From positions 1 to 64,000 of the forward strand of contig CAMVON010000002.1 of NCBI GenBank assembly GCA_947169155.1: a stretch of DNA of 64,000 bases. Direction: 5' to 3'. Below, piece after piece: positions 42,677 through 51,861 of this stretch. The translations under genes and the position numbers were made by a program. The notes below the pieces were generated by a model. That model was given only the letters and a program-made list of their open reading frames with translations, was not told the DNA's origin and did no database searches. Origin of the DNA: an uncultured Clostridiaceae bacterium (GTDB lineage: Bacteria; Bacillota; Clostridia; TANB77; CAG-465). Position 1 is the first letter of the stretch. Every line of letters starts with the position of its first letter.

Positions 42677-43591
42677 ATGAAAAAGAAAAAGTTTTTAAAA
42701 ATACTATTTTCAATATGTATACTCGTATTTTGCTTCTTTTTAATTGATAAATTTGTTTTTGCAGAAGTAAATTCAGAATATGCTAAAAATAGTATAAAAT
42801 TTGATGATAGCGAATCAATAATAGAAAAAATATTAGGTTTTATTACATCATTGCTATTAAAATTACTTGGTTACGCTATATTTGGTGTTACATGGTGTAT
42901 TGAAAAGTTAGTTGCTGGAATAATTGGAATGTTAACAGGAATGAAGACTTTCCCATGGGCAGACTTAACAATATTTAATGCTTTACCTTTGCTAGACGTA
43001 AATTTTATTAATCCTGCAGAGCATTCACTATTTAGAGACACTGGCACAACTTTTACAGCTATAGGTAATACAGTAAGAAATATTTATTTTTCAGGCTTAT
43101 CAATTGCATTAGGCTTTTTAGGAATTGTTGTTGCAGTTATGGCAATTCGTCTTGCTATATCATCAATTGCAGCAGATAAAGCAAGATATAAAGAAGCTAT
43201 AGTTCATTGGGCTACAGCAATAGTCTTAGTTTTTGGAATGCATTATGTTATTTCTTTTGTGTTCTATCTAAATGAACAATTAGTTGAAGTTGCAAGTAGC
43301 ATGGCACAGCAAGTAATAACAGATAACTCATCTTCACTTTCATTTTTGGGTGATGCAGATAATACGTCATCTATTACTTTGATGGGAGAATATTTTAAAA
43401 ATGAATCTATTGATTTAAAAAATTTATTTAATGTTAATACTTTCACGTATGCTGTGTTATATGCTGTATTCGTCTTTCAATCTATAATGTTTTTCTGGTC
43501 TTATTTTAAGAGATTTTTCTATGTACTAATTTTGGCACTAATATCGCCATTTGTAGTCATATATGATTTCTTAACTAAGAGTGTATCATAG
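42677..43591 (+). CDS. VirB6/TrbL-like membrane protein, shorter paralogue
   Basis: 304 aa, paralogue of the 520-aa protein upstream without its soluble insertion. N-terminal signal/anchor (7-29), then PWADLTIFNALPLLDVNFINP, helices at about 115-140 and 160-185, YVISFVFYLNEQLVEVASSM, and the final YFKRFFYVLILALISPFVVI helix. Duplication probably gave two subunits of the inner-membrane complex. Nine bases separate it from the 520-aa gene. AAGGAGGAATT precedes the ATG. Confidence 0.7.
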   Translation: MKKKKFLKILFSICILVFCFFLIDKFVFAEVNSEYAKNSIKFDDSESIIEKILGFITSLLLKLLGYAIFGVTWCIEKLVAGIIGMLTGMKTFPWADLTIFNALPLLDVNFINPAEHSLFRDTGTTFTAIGNTVRNIYFSGLSIALGFLGIVVAVMAIRLAISSIAADKARYKEAIVHWATAIVLVFGMHYVISFVFYLNEQLVEVASSMAQQVITDNSSSLSFLGDADNTSSITLMGEYFKNESIDLKNLFNVNTFTYAVLYAVFVFQSIMFFWSYFKRFFYVLILALISPFVVIYDFLTKSVS

Positions 43592-43605
43592 AAAGGAGAA
43601 AATCG

Positions 43606-44676
43606 ATGAAAAAAGGAATTTTTGGAACATGGTTTAGAGAATTTGCTACTATAGTATTTACACAAACAGTTCAAGCTTTTTTGTTAGCAATCGTAATGTC
43701 GGTTATAATTTCATCTCTGGCTGGTGCTGGTAAAGATTCAATTGATGCTGCTGGTCTATTAGCTATTATTGCTCTAAGCTCATTTGGAAAAATTGAAATG
43801 TTAATTAAAAACATTTTTGGTGTCACATCTGCATTTGGAGATCCAGGTTCACTAAGAGCTGGTGCGGGAATTACTGCTGGTACTCTTTTAGCTGCAAGAG
43901 GTGTTAGACAAATATCAGATAACGTATCTAAATTTGGACAAGCAAGAAGACAAATTAATCAAGGTAAAGCTGGTCTTGCCACATTAAAAAATGGGGAAGG
44001 TACAAATGGTGATAATAAACAATTAACAGATAAGACTAGTGTTGAAAACCAAACTGAAAATAATAATATTCAAGATGAAGTTGCTAAAAAAGTTGAACAA
44101 CATGCAGTTAGACTAGAGACTATGGGCGATATGGATAGATTAGCAGCTGCAATTAAGAACTTAACTGATGCAACTAATAAAGCAAATAAAAATGATGCTA
44201 ATAGTCAAAGAGAAAAATATCAAGATATGATTAATGAAGGTAAAAATCTCCGTAGATCAGCTGTTAGAGAAAACATAGGTGCAACAGTTGGTGGTATAGT
44301 TGGTGCAACTTCTGCATTAGCTGAAGGAAAAAATCCACTAGAAAGAGGACTTGCTGGCGCTGGTATTGGAGATATGCTTGGTGCAGCTAGTGCTAAGAAA
44401 ACTGCAGAAAAAGAAAAATATAATAAAGAAATGGATAAATTATTAAGTCAAGTAAAAAAATCTGGAGAAGAAGGCTATAAAGAGCAAATGCAACAATTAG
44501 CTAAATCTATAAATGAAATTGAAACAGCAAATAAAAATGCAAATAGTATACCAAGAAATATACCTGTAATTGGTGGAAGAGCTAGAGAAATGAAAAAAAT
44601 GAATAATGGTATGAACAAAGAATTAAGAGAAATACAAAAACAATTAGATAAGAATACTAATTCAGGAAATTCTTAA
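43606..44676 (+). CDS. T4SS membrane protein with long coiled-coil tail (TrbL C-half-like)
   Basis: 356 aa. Residues 1-85 carry two or three membrane helices (FATIVFTQTVQAFLLAIVMSV and AAGLLAIIALSSFG), resembling the C-terminal half of TrbL-type proteins (glycine-rich start, WFREF...). Residues 110-356 are soluble, lysine- and glutamate-rich, with a glycine-rich segment (GATVGGIVGATSALAEGKNP, about 225-245). It begins 15 bases after its neighbour, so the two may jointly represent a split TrbL. Function in secretion inferred from context only. Confidence 0.6.
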   Translation: MKKGIFGTWFREFATIVFTQTVQAFLLAIVMSVIISSLAGAGKDSIDAAGLLAIIALSSFGKIEMLIKNIFGVTSAFGDPGSLRAGAGITAGTLLAARGVRQISDNVSKFGQARRQINQGKAGLATLKNGEGTNGDNKQLTDKTSVENQTENNNIQDEVAKKVEQHAVRLETMGDMDRLAAAIKNLTDATNKANKNDANSQREKYQDMINEGKNLRRSAVRENIGATVGGIVGATSALAEGKNPLERGLAGAGIGDMLGAASAKKTAEKEKYNKEMDKLLSQVKKSGEEGYKEQMQQLAKSINEIETANKNANSIPRNIPVIGGRAREMKKMNNGMNKELREIQKQLDKNTNSGNS

Positions 44677-44693
44677 TAATATTGGAGGAAATA

Positions 44694-45254
44694 ATGAAAG
44701 AAATAATAAACAATTTTTTAAAAAGAGTTTATAATTCCTTTAATTCACTGAATTCTCAAAACAAATTAATAGTTATTTTTGCTATAGTTGTTATCGCTTC
44801 TTTGTTATATTTTGGAGTAATAAAAAACAATACAAGATCAGGAATTATTAACTATGGAAAGTTAAGTGAAGAACAAATACTTAATACATCTAATGCTATA
44901 ACAGATAGAGGAGTTAATAAACAATTAGATAATATATTGAACAAAATATCTGATGTATTATATGGAAGATATATGTATAATAACAGAGCTGTGAGTGTAA
45001 AAGAATTATATACTGCAACAGTAAATGAAACGTTGAAAAAGAGTGTTTCATATAAGCAATTTAATAATAAAATTAATACAATATTTGAATCAGCTTTATC
45101 ATCATCAAATGGTGAAGGAATTAATAATTATATAGAAGAAGTTCGATATTCACCCGAATATGACATCTATATGATAAAGATTAAAAATACTGATTCGTTT
45201 ATTGGAATAACGACATCAATAAGTGGTGGAAGTTATGAAATAACTTATATATAA
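44694..45254 (+). CDS. single-pass membrane protein of T4SS cluster
   Basis: 186 aa. ATG 44694 follows GGAGG at 44684-44688. One N-terminal membrane helix (about 25-42, LIVIFAIVVIASLLYFGVI), then an extracytoplasmic region rich in N, S, K. The last 80 residues hold VKELYTATVNETLKKS and a beta-rich end (YDIYMIKIKNTDSFIGI). It resembles the VirB8-type single-pass proteins in topology and position, not in recognised sequence. Operon gene. Confidence 0.55.
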   Translation: MKEIINNFLKRVYNSFNSLNSQNKLIVIFAIVVIASLLYFGVIKNNTRSGIINYGKLSEEQILNTSNAITDRGVNKQLDNILNKISDVLYGRYMYNNRAVSVKELYTATVNETLKKSVSYKQFNNKINTIFESALSSSNGEGINNYIEEVRYSPEYDIYMIKIKNTDSFIGITTSISGGSYEITYI

Positions 45255-45268
45255 TAAAGGAGGAAGAC

Positions 45269-46147
45269 ATGATTGAGGATAATGAAAAAAAATACGTATA
45301 TACTGTTATCGCAGTAGCTATAGTGATACTAATTATAGTATTAATAATCATTTGGAAACCTTTATTTTCTAATACCAAAAAAATAGATGACGAATTAAAG
45401 TCATATGATGTTGCTTTTACTGCAGATTATGTAGAGCAAGCTAAAGATATGTATTTTAACATAGCCAAAAAATATATAGATAAGTCAAACATTAATGACT
45501 TAAAAAACGTGATTAGTAGCAATTATTTAAATAACAACAAAATATCTAAGGAAGAATTAGAAAATTATTTAATAAAAAATAATTTACTAATTTCTACTAA
45601 TGCATCAACTGTTCTATATTTTGATTGCTATAAAACTAATGGAACAAGGTATGTTTTTAGTTATAAATATAGTGATGATTCTTTCAAAGAACATAGTGTT
45701 CATATTATAGAAAATAAGTACGGTGAATATGAGATTTCTTTTGAGCAAGACTCATATCCAGTATTAAACAATATTCCATATGTTGCTACACAAGATAATG
45801 TAAATTATATATTTAAAGAAATAGCTTCATATAGAGGTTCAGTCGTGTATAATGTTACAATCACTAATAATTCAAACAACATATTTACATATGATTTAGG
45901 AGCTATAGATAAAGTTAATGTTGAGTTTATAAGTGGAAAAATTGCATCTTTAGATACGGTAATTGTTGGAAATGAAAGTGCTAGAGTTACAGTTAATCCT
46001 AATAGTACAAAATCTTTTGACTTATCATTTAATATGGAGCAAATAGATCAAACAGCATTAAATAGAGTCACTTTTAAAAATGTTACATTTGGAAATGGTG
46101 ATACAACAGAAATTAACTTAAAATTGGAGGAGGGAAGAAATGAATAA
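45269..46147 (+). CDS. single-pass membrane protein of T4SS cluster (VirB8-like topology)
   Basis: 292 aa. One N-terminal helix (10-30), then an extracytoplasmic region: a helical part (DYVEQAKDMYFNIAKKYIDKSN) reminiscent of an NTF2-like VirB8 fold, and a beta-rich C-terminal part (about 190-290) with VVYNVTITNNSNNIFTYDL, like an immunoglobulin-type sandwich. It overlaps the next gene by 8 bases. GGAGGAAG precedes the ATG. Assignment as VirB8-like is inference from topology. Confidence 0.55.
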   Translation: MIEDNEKKYVYTVIAVAIVILIIVLIIIWKPLFSNTKKIDDELKSYDVAFTADYVEQAKDMYFNIAKKYIDKSNINDLKNVISSNYLNNNKISKEELENYLIKNNLLISTNASTVLYFDCYKTNGTRYVFSYKYSDDSFKEHSVHIIENKYGEYEISFEQDSYPVLNNIPYVATQDNVNYIFKEIASYRGSVVYNVTITNNSNNIFTYDLGAIDKVNVEFISGKIASLDTVIVGNESARVTVNPNSTKSFDLSFNMEQIDQTALNRVTFKNVTFGNGDTTEINLKLEEGRNE

Positions 46148-49100
46148 AAAAGAAGAAAAATTCGAGTTTACAATTGAAACTGAAGAAAAAGTAAAAAAGA
46201 ATAAAACTCCCCAAGAAAAGAATAAAGAAAAAAGACAAAAACAAGAAGAAAGAAAAGAAGAAAAAGAGCAAGAAGAGAAAAATAAAGAAGAAAAAGAAAA
46301 AGAAGAAAAAGAAAAAGAAGAAAAACAAGAAGAAAAGAAGAATAAAGAGGATAACAAGGAAAAAGAAGATAAGAAGACAAAAGAAAAGAAACCGGATGAT
46401 ACTAATAAAGGTAAGTCGACAAAGAACACAAATACAACCAATAAACCCACACCAAAATCTTCTCCTCAACCAGGAACCCCACCTACGGCAAGTGGCGCTG
46501 GAGTAGGTACTAGTGGAAGTGCTGCTGGTGGAACTGCTGCTGGTGGAACTGCTGCCGGTGGAACTGCTGCCGGTGGAACTGCTGCCGGTGGAAGTGCTGC
46601 CGGAGGAGCTGCTGCTGGTGGAACTGCTGCTGGAGGAGCCGCTACTGGAGGAGCCGCTGCTGGAGGAGCCGCTGCTGGAGGAGCTGCCGCTGGAGGAGCC
46701 GCTGCCGGAGGAGCTGCTGCTGGAGGAGCCGCTGCTGCTGGAGGAGCTGCTGCTGCCGGAGGAGCCGCCGCTGCTGGAGGAGCCGCTGCCGGAGGAGCTG
46801 CTGCTGCCGGTGGAACATTGGCTGTAGGATGGCCTGTAGTAATTGCAATTATTGTTGTAATTGTAGTTTTAATTATCTTTGCTGCAGTGACAGATAAGGC
46901 GACAGCAGATGAAGACATAGATGTTTATAAAAGTGGAACTGCTGAAGTAAAAAAAATGGTACAAGCAGGTAATATACCTGGAGATAAAAGTGTCTTAGAT
47001 AATTCAATAACTTTAGCCGATACATATGGATCTTATTTAGGATATAATAAAGCACAAATTGATTATATGTATGATTACATGACACAAGATAAAGATGAAA
47101 ATGGAAACGAACTAAGTGAAACTAGGAAAGCTATGGTTCAAGCGTATAAAACTAAATATGGAGAAAACAAGAACAATACATCTGGCATTTATTCTATAGA
47201 TGATGAAAGAGAAATGTTCAAACATATTGCTAGTACTGAAAAATACAACTTTAATAAAATAAAATGGATGAACTATAGTCATACAAACACATCTGGTAGT
47301 GAAATTTCAAAAGATTCATTAAAAAAAGATACAGATTTAGGAATAATGTATCCTGATGACGGAACTACAAAACCAGAAACTTTTATGAATATGGTATCAC
47401 CTTATTTGCTATCTAATACTATTCCTACTGCGTTTTTAACTGCAACAGTAACCATAGAAAACAGTTTTGACGAAACTATTCCGTCAAGCCAACAACTTTT
47501 TGAAGAACAAATGGGGCTAGATTATTCTCAAGATTATTCAAATAATTTACAAAAAAAAGCTAAGTTTGCATATCAAATTATAAAATATGGCATGAGTGAC
47601 ATAACTATAGATCAATACGATTTAAGTACATTCACAGAAGTTACAACTTATGATAAATACCATACTATTAAATATAAGGATACAATAGTTGTAAAGATTA
47701 AAACAACAACAGACGAAAACGGAAATACTACTCAATCTATTTATGGAACACCAACAGTTTCTAGAACAAAAATAGAAGAAAAAGATGTAAATACTAGATT
47801 AGATGAAAATGGTGTAGAGTCAAAATTAAAAGAAAAACGTGTATCAGCAGACACAACACATGAAAGAATCTATTATTTATCTCACATACTTGCTTTCGAT
47901 ATGTTGAAAGATTATACTTATACTTTTACTCCATATGATCAAAGTCAAGTTGATATAAGAGAATCGTCTAATGAAAATATAGAAGAATCTGAATATGAAC
48001 CTATAACAAATGAAAACCATAAGGCGATTGGAAGAAATGATATAGCACAAGGTAAAAATGATGCATATCAAATTGCATCACTATATGGTGGCACCGTTAC
48101 AGGAAGTGCAGCTACTGATGTTGAAGGAGTAGTTCAATATACAATTCAAACTGGAGACTATAATGAAAATGATGGAGTAACAGTTATAACAGCTAGATCA
48201 TGGAGTGATACTGTTTTGCCTGGTCCTTCTACATCAAGTGAGCTAAAGGAAGAACAACTAATTAAATTTAATGAAAATGAAGAAGCAGATCCAGGTAAAA
48301 CTACAGTTGCAGCTGAAACTTTAAAAAATCACGAAGACATTGAACATTATAGAGATTTAATAAAAGAGAAAAAACTAACAAAAATTGATATTTTGGACTC
48401 CAATCCAAAAGTTTATAGGGAATATTTATCTTATGGATTAGAGCAATCTGAATATATTGGATATGGTAGAGATGGTTCTACGCTAATAACAATTGGCTAT
48501 GACAATATTTATACATATTTAGATTCAATAGCAGATGATAATGTTTTACCTTTTGCATATGGAACATCGTTAGGATATAAAACAAATGGATACTTAGGAG
48601 CTGGTATGTATAATGGAGCTGGGGGATTTGGATCGCTAGATTGTATTACAGATAGAGAAAATCCAAATATTTCAGAAGAAGAAAAACAAAAATTATTACA
48701 AGAACTTGGAGCATCAGGTTATAGAAGATCAACCTTAGCTGCACAAGGACAAGCGTGGACAATTCAGTACTATAAGAATTATCCATCAGAAATAATTGCA
48801 AGAATTTTAATGGCTGAATTAAGTAGTTTAAATGAAACAGAACCATCAGTATATTTAGTATCAGCACATGCGTTAGCGATAGTTAAATATTGTAAAGATC
48901 ATTATGATGGAAAAATAGATGCTTATAGATATTGCCTTGATGGGCAAATCACAATTTCTAATGCGGCTTGTCAGAGAATGAATCAAGTGCCACCGCAATT
49001 TTATAGAGAAATTGCAACCGCGGCAGTAAGAGAAAACTTGCCAAGTCCACCTGGCTTTGCGGGAAATGAAATGCACTGGATAGGACCTGCAGATACAACT

Positions 49101-49910
49101 GCAAATGCGACATATCAATGGTACAAAGTTACAACAAGTACATGTGGATATGTGGCAACTCCTTCAATTTGGCATGCATTCCAAACTCCTGATGGTACTG
49201 GATTTGATCAAAAAATATTACCAATTTCTGGCAGTAAGTATTTGTTAAGTGAACAATATAAAATAGCCACAGGCGTATATGTAAATCCATCAAGTAGTGG
49301 TCATAGAGAAAGAAATTTAGATGCTATAAAGCAAGCAATGAATGATGCTTATATTAGAATGACAGGCCAAGTTACAGAGGGAAGTGGACTTGGATATACA
49401 AACACATACACCGTTGCTGGAAAAGTATATAAAGAATATAAACAAAATTTGTTTCCACCTGGAACATATAATTATTGGGGAAATTCTGTTGCTAATATTG
49501 GCTGTAATGTTACATCTGTTTGTGTCGTTGCATCCGCATATAATGAATCTGTTAAAAATATGGATTATTATTGTGGACCTAACGGAAGATATAGAAATGG
49601 ACCTATTGCCACAGCAAATGAAGTACAATCTATAGTAAATGCAACAGGTTATATAACAGCTGGAGGAGATGCTATGCAAAAAATATGTGAAAACTTGAGT
49701 GCTGGTAGACCTGTTATTATACATGAACTAGCAAGTAAGGGAAGCCATTTCACAAATAGTCAACACTGGATGGTTTTACTAGACATAAAAAACGAAAATG
49801 GACAAACACAAGTTTATTTATCTACAGTTAATACTTGGAGAGAAACAAAATGGTATGATGTGAATTATGCATTAGCAGGATTACAAGGATATATAATGAT
49901 TCTAGAATAG
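46140..49910 (+). CDS. large T4SS-associated surface protein with Gly/Ala repeat and cysteine-peptidase-like C-terminus
   Basis: 1256 aa in four parts. (1) Residues 1-115: cytoplasmic, charged K/E-rich helix and a P/T-rich stretch. (2) About 117-222: Gly/Ala-rich repeat (GGTAA/GGAAA units). (3) A single membrane helix at about 226-252 (VVIAIIVVIVVLIIFAAV). (4) An extracytoplasmic region of about 1000 residues. Its middle carries EIIARILMAEL and VYLVSAHALAIVKYCKD, which only faintly recalls SleB-type wall hydrolases. The C-terminal 150 residues look like a C39-family-type cysteine peptidase: NIGCNVTSVCVVAS (Cys about 1122) and QHWMVLLDI (His about 1209). It would remodel or cross the cell wall at the secretion site. 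GGAGGAGGG inside the upstream gene is the ribosome site. Confidence 0.7.
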   Translation: MNKKEEKFEFTIETEEKVKKNKTPQEKNKEKRQKQEERKEEKEQEEKNKEEKEKEEKEKEEKQEEKKNKEDNKEKEDKKTKEKKPDDTNKGKSTKNTNTTNKPTPKSSPQPGTPPTASGAGVGTSGSAAGGTAAGGTAAGGTAAGGTAAGGSAAGGAAAGGTAAGGAATGGAAAGGAAAGGAAAGGAAAGGAAAGGAAAAGGAAAAGGAAAAGGAAAGGAAAAGGTLAVGWPVVIAIIVVIVVLIIFAAVTDKATADEDIDVYKSGTAEVKKMVQAGNIPGDKSVLDNSITLADTYGSYLGYNKAQIDYMYDYMTQDKDENGNELSETRKAMVQAYKTKYGENKNNTSGIYSIDDEREMFKHIASTEKYNFNKIKWMNYSHTNTSGSEISKDSLKKDTDLGIMYPDDGTTKPETFMNMVSPYLLSNTIPTAFLTATVTIENSFDETIPSSQQLFEEQMGLDYSQDYSNNLQKKAKFAYQIIKYGMSDITIDQYDLSTFTEVTTYDKYHTIKYKDTIVVKIKTTTDENGNTTQSIYGTPTVSRTKIEEKDVNTRLDENGVESKLKEKRVSADTTHERIYYLSHILAFDMLKDYTYTFTPYDQSQVDIRESSNENIEESEYEPITNENHKAIGRNDIAQGKNDAYQIASLYGGTVTGSAATDVEGVVQYTIQTGDYNENDGVTVITARSWSDTVLPGPSTSSELKEEQLIKFNENEEADPGKTTVAAETLKNHEDIEHYRDLIKEKKLTKIDILDSNPKVYREYLSYGLEQSEYIGYGRDGSTLITIGYDNIYTYLDSIADDNVLPFAYGTSLGYKTNGYLGAGMYNGAGGFGSLDCITDRENPNISEEEKQKLLQELGASGYRRSTLAAQGQAWTIQYYKNYPSEIIARILMAELSSLNETEPSVYLVSAHALAIVKYCKDHYDGKIDAYRYCLDGQITISNAACQRMNQVPPQFYREIATAAVRENLPSPPGFAGNEMHWIGPADTTANATYQWYKVTTSTCGYVATPSIWHAFQTPDGTGFDQKILPISGSKYLLSEQYKIATGVYVNPSSSGHRERNLDAIKQAMNDAYIRMTGQVTEGSGLGYTNTYTVAGKVYKEYKQNLFPPGTYNYWGNSVANIGCNVTSVCVVASAYNESVKNMDYYCGPNGRYRNGPIATANEVQSIVNATGYITAGGDAMQKICENLSAGRPVIIHELASKGSHFTNSQHWMVLLDIKNENGQTQVYLSTVNTWRETKWYDVNYALAGLQGYIMILE
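46496..46815 (+). repeat. in-frame Gly/Ala-coding minisatellite
   Basis: About 320 bases of 15- and 18-base units such as GCTGCTGGTGGAACT and GCTGCTGGAGGAGCC, GC-rich in a 30% GC context. All lengths are multiples of three, so copy-number change would not shift the frame. It makes every frame of this stretch look open. Confidence 0.9.
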
Positions 49911-49919
49911 AGGTGAAAA

Positions 49920-50885
49920 ATGAAAAATATTAAAATTTCAAAAATAACTATTTTAATTTGTGTTGCAGCAGTTATAGTTATAGGTTTAATAATACATTCT
50001 ATTATCAAATTAATAAAATTACCACCAAAAACATATGGCACAGATATAGATAAAAGTGAACAAATCTATGATACTAGTTTTAAAAATTTGATTAATGATG
50101 CATCTTTTTTGAACGTATATAATACACTTGAATATGTTAATAATTTTCTAATGAATCCATCATTTAATGATAATAGAAAAGAAATTATGATCGATATTTT
50201 AGATTCAGACTATAAAGATTATTATAACTTGAAAAAAGGAAACGTAATTGAACATGTTAAACCATATATAGGAAAACAATTTATTATAGAAAACGTAAAA
50301 GAAGCTCAGACACTTGGTAGCTATTCTACATTTCTAATTACAACATTGTGTGAAAATGAAGAAAAGTACCTAATTATGAGAGTAGATTATGCCACATTAT
50401 CATTCTCATTATTCTTACCAGATTATGTTGAAGAATATGGTATAGAAAACTATATTGAGAATATCTTAATGAAAAATGAAACTATAAAAAATAATAATTA
50501 TAATAAATTTGAGATGAAGACATATACAACACAAAATAAATTGCAAGTATATTCTGAAATAATGAGTAAGTATGATTTTGAGTTTATTTATGCTAACTTC
50601 ATTGGTGATGACACAAAAAATAATTATTCTAAAGATGAAATAAAAAAACTATATGAAAATGAAGACAGTTTCTTTAAAAGATCGGCATTTGTGGATTTAA
50701 AAGAATACAATTCAGAAGATTACACTGAATATAAATACACATTTAAAGACAGAAAGATGAATGAATATACAATTATAGACAAAGGATCTATGGATATTAA
50801 ACTAGATTTTACAATTGCACCAGAAGAAGAAATTGTAAATATAGATGGTGGAGGACTTCTTGAAATAATAGAACAAGGCGAATAA
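49920..50885 (+). CDS. single-pass membrane protein closing the T4SS operon
   Basis: 321 aa. N-terminal membrane helix (8-28, ITILICVAAVIVIGLIIHSII), then extracytoplasmic: TSFKNLINDASFLNVYNTLEYVNNF and an NTF2-like-looking helical/beta region, ending EEEIVNIDGGGLLEIIEQGE. Its layout matches the other single-pass proteins of the cluster (44694 and 45269), suggesting a set of related stalk or VirB8-like components. AGAGGTGAAAA precedes the ATG, and a terminator at 50898 ends the operon. Confidence 0.55.
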   Translation: MKNIKISKITILICVAAVIVIGLIIHSIIKLIKLPPKTYGTDIDKSEQIYDTSFKNLINDASFLNVYNTLEYVNNFLMNPSFNDNRKEIMIDILDSDYKDYYNLKKGNVIEHVKPYIGKQFIIENVKEAQTLGSYSTFLITTLCENEEKYLIMRVDYATLSFSLFLPDYVEEYGIENYIENILMKNETIKNNNYNKFEMKTYTTQNKLQVYSEIMSKYDFEFIYANFIGDDTKNNYSKDEIKKLYENEDSFFKRSAFVDLKEYNSEDYTEYKYTFKDRKMNEYTIIDKGSMDIKLDFTIAPEEEIVNIDGGGLLEIIEQGE

Positions 50886-50897
50886 TAATTGAAGTAA

Positions 50898-50923
50898 AAT
50901 AGCACCTTTAAAAAGGTGCTATT
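50898..50923 (+). terminator. rho-independent terminator of T4SS operon
   Basis: Stem AATAGCACCTT / AAGGTGCTATT, A-rich loop, then TTTATG. Confidence 0.85.
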
Positions 50924-51004
50924 TTTATGTATATCACAATTTAAACTATTGCATAATAATTTTAATTATTATATAATTATATGTAGGTATTAACCAAAAG
51001 TATG

Positions 51005-51011
51005 AAGGAGG
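51005..51011 (+). promoter_or_regulatory. Shine-Dalgarno sequence unusually far from start
   Basis: AAGGAGG lies 28 bases before the ATG at 51040. A TAA at 51022 closes the frame above, so no earlier start fits. Confidence 0.4.
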
Positions 51012-51039
51012 TTAAAAGCAATAATTTGCTAAAATAGTT

Positions 51040-51861
51040 ATGGAAGAAAAAAAGAAAAATGTTAAGAAAAATAGTTCTAGAACTCCTAGAACTAAAAAAG
51101 TTGAATTAACTTTAGAAAACCTAAAGAATATTCAAGAAACACAACAAGTACTAGATATGCTAATTGAAGACATAGATGAAAATCTAAATATGGTAGGAAA
51201 AGTTGGAAAAGATGTTAAAGCTGTTATTCCTCGTGAAGAAGCATCTAGTGTTGTTGGAGACGATGGAATGGTAGAAGAAAGATTCATAGTAAATAAAAAA
51301 GGAAAAGTTCTACCTGTATGTATTAAAGAAATAATTGAGACAGATAATGGCATTGAACTTGTAATGTCTAAAAGAATTCTTGAACTTAAAGTTAGAAGAT
51401 GGATGTATATGCATCTTAAACCTGGTGTAAAACTTAAAGGTATTGTAGTAGGTCTAAAAGATTATGCCGCATTTGTAGATGTTGGTGGTGGAGTAACAGG
51501 AATACTAAAAATACAAGATATGTCAGATACAATGATTGCAAATGCCTCAGATATGTTCAAATTAGGTCAAAGAATCGATGTTGTAGTAAAGAAGTATGAT
51601 AGAGACACTGGACGTATAGAACTTTCATATAAAGAACTTCTAGGCTCTTTTGAAGATAATGTAAAAGAATTCAAAGAAGGAGATATCGTTGAAGGTGTTG
51701 TTAGAAATAGAATAAAAACTGGAGTATTTGTTGAGTTAAAACCAAATGTAATTGGAATTGCAGAACATGTAAATGGAATTGAAGCTGGACAAAAAGTTTT
51801 AGTAAGTATTAAAAAAATTAATGTTGAAAGAAAAAAAGTAAAACTAATAATAATAGGATAA
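51040..51861 (+). CDS. S1-domain RNA-binding protein
   Basis: 273 aa. Residues 1-60 form a basic, coiled-coil-like lead (KKKNVKKNSSRTPRTKK), followed by three S1-like stretches: about 60-110 (degenerate), 125-195 (GVKLKGIVVGLKDYAAFVDVGGGVTGILKIQDMSDT) and 205-270 (GDIVEGVVRNRIKTGVFVELKPNVIGIAEHVNG). S1 folds bind single-stranded RNA. It resembles the short RpsA-like regulators of Firmicutes (YugI/YbfA size classes), but the number of domains differs. Its ATG lacks a close ribosome site; AAGGAGG lies 28 bases upstream. Terminator at 51862. Confidence 0.8.
   Translation: MEEKKKNVKKNSSRTPRTKKVELTLENLKNIQETQQVLDMLIEDIDENLNMVGKVGKDVKAVIPREEASSVVGDDGMVEERFIVNKKGKVLPVCIKEIIETDNGIELVMSKRILELKVRRWMYMHLKPGVKLKGIVVGLKDYAAFVDVGGGVTGILKIQDMSDTMIANASDMFKLGQRIDVVVKKYDRDTGRIELSYKELLGSFEDNVKEFKEGDIVEGVVRNRIKTGVFVELKPNVIGIAEHVNGIEAGQKVLVSIKKINVERKKVKLIIIG

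Noticed and set aside
46118..46918. Long open frames in several other frames over the Gly/Ala repeat and the K/E-rich start of the 1256-aa gene
   Set aside because: Products are runs of F, S, P/A or L/Q made by the repeat read in the wrong frame or strand; no ribosome sites and the true frame is clear.
34728..50885. Integrative conjugative element or prophage
   Set aside because: No integrase, recombinase, relaxase, capsid, terminase or flanking direct repeats visible; flanked by core genes.
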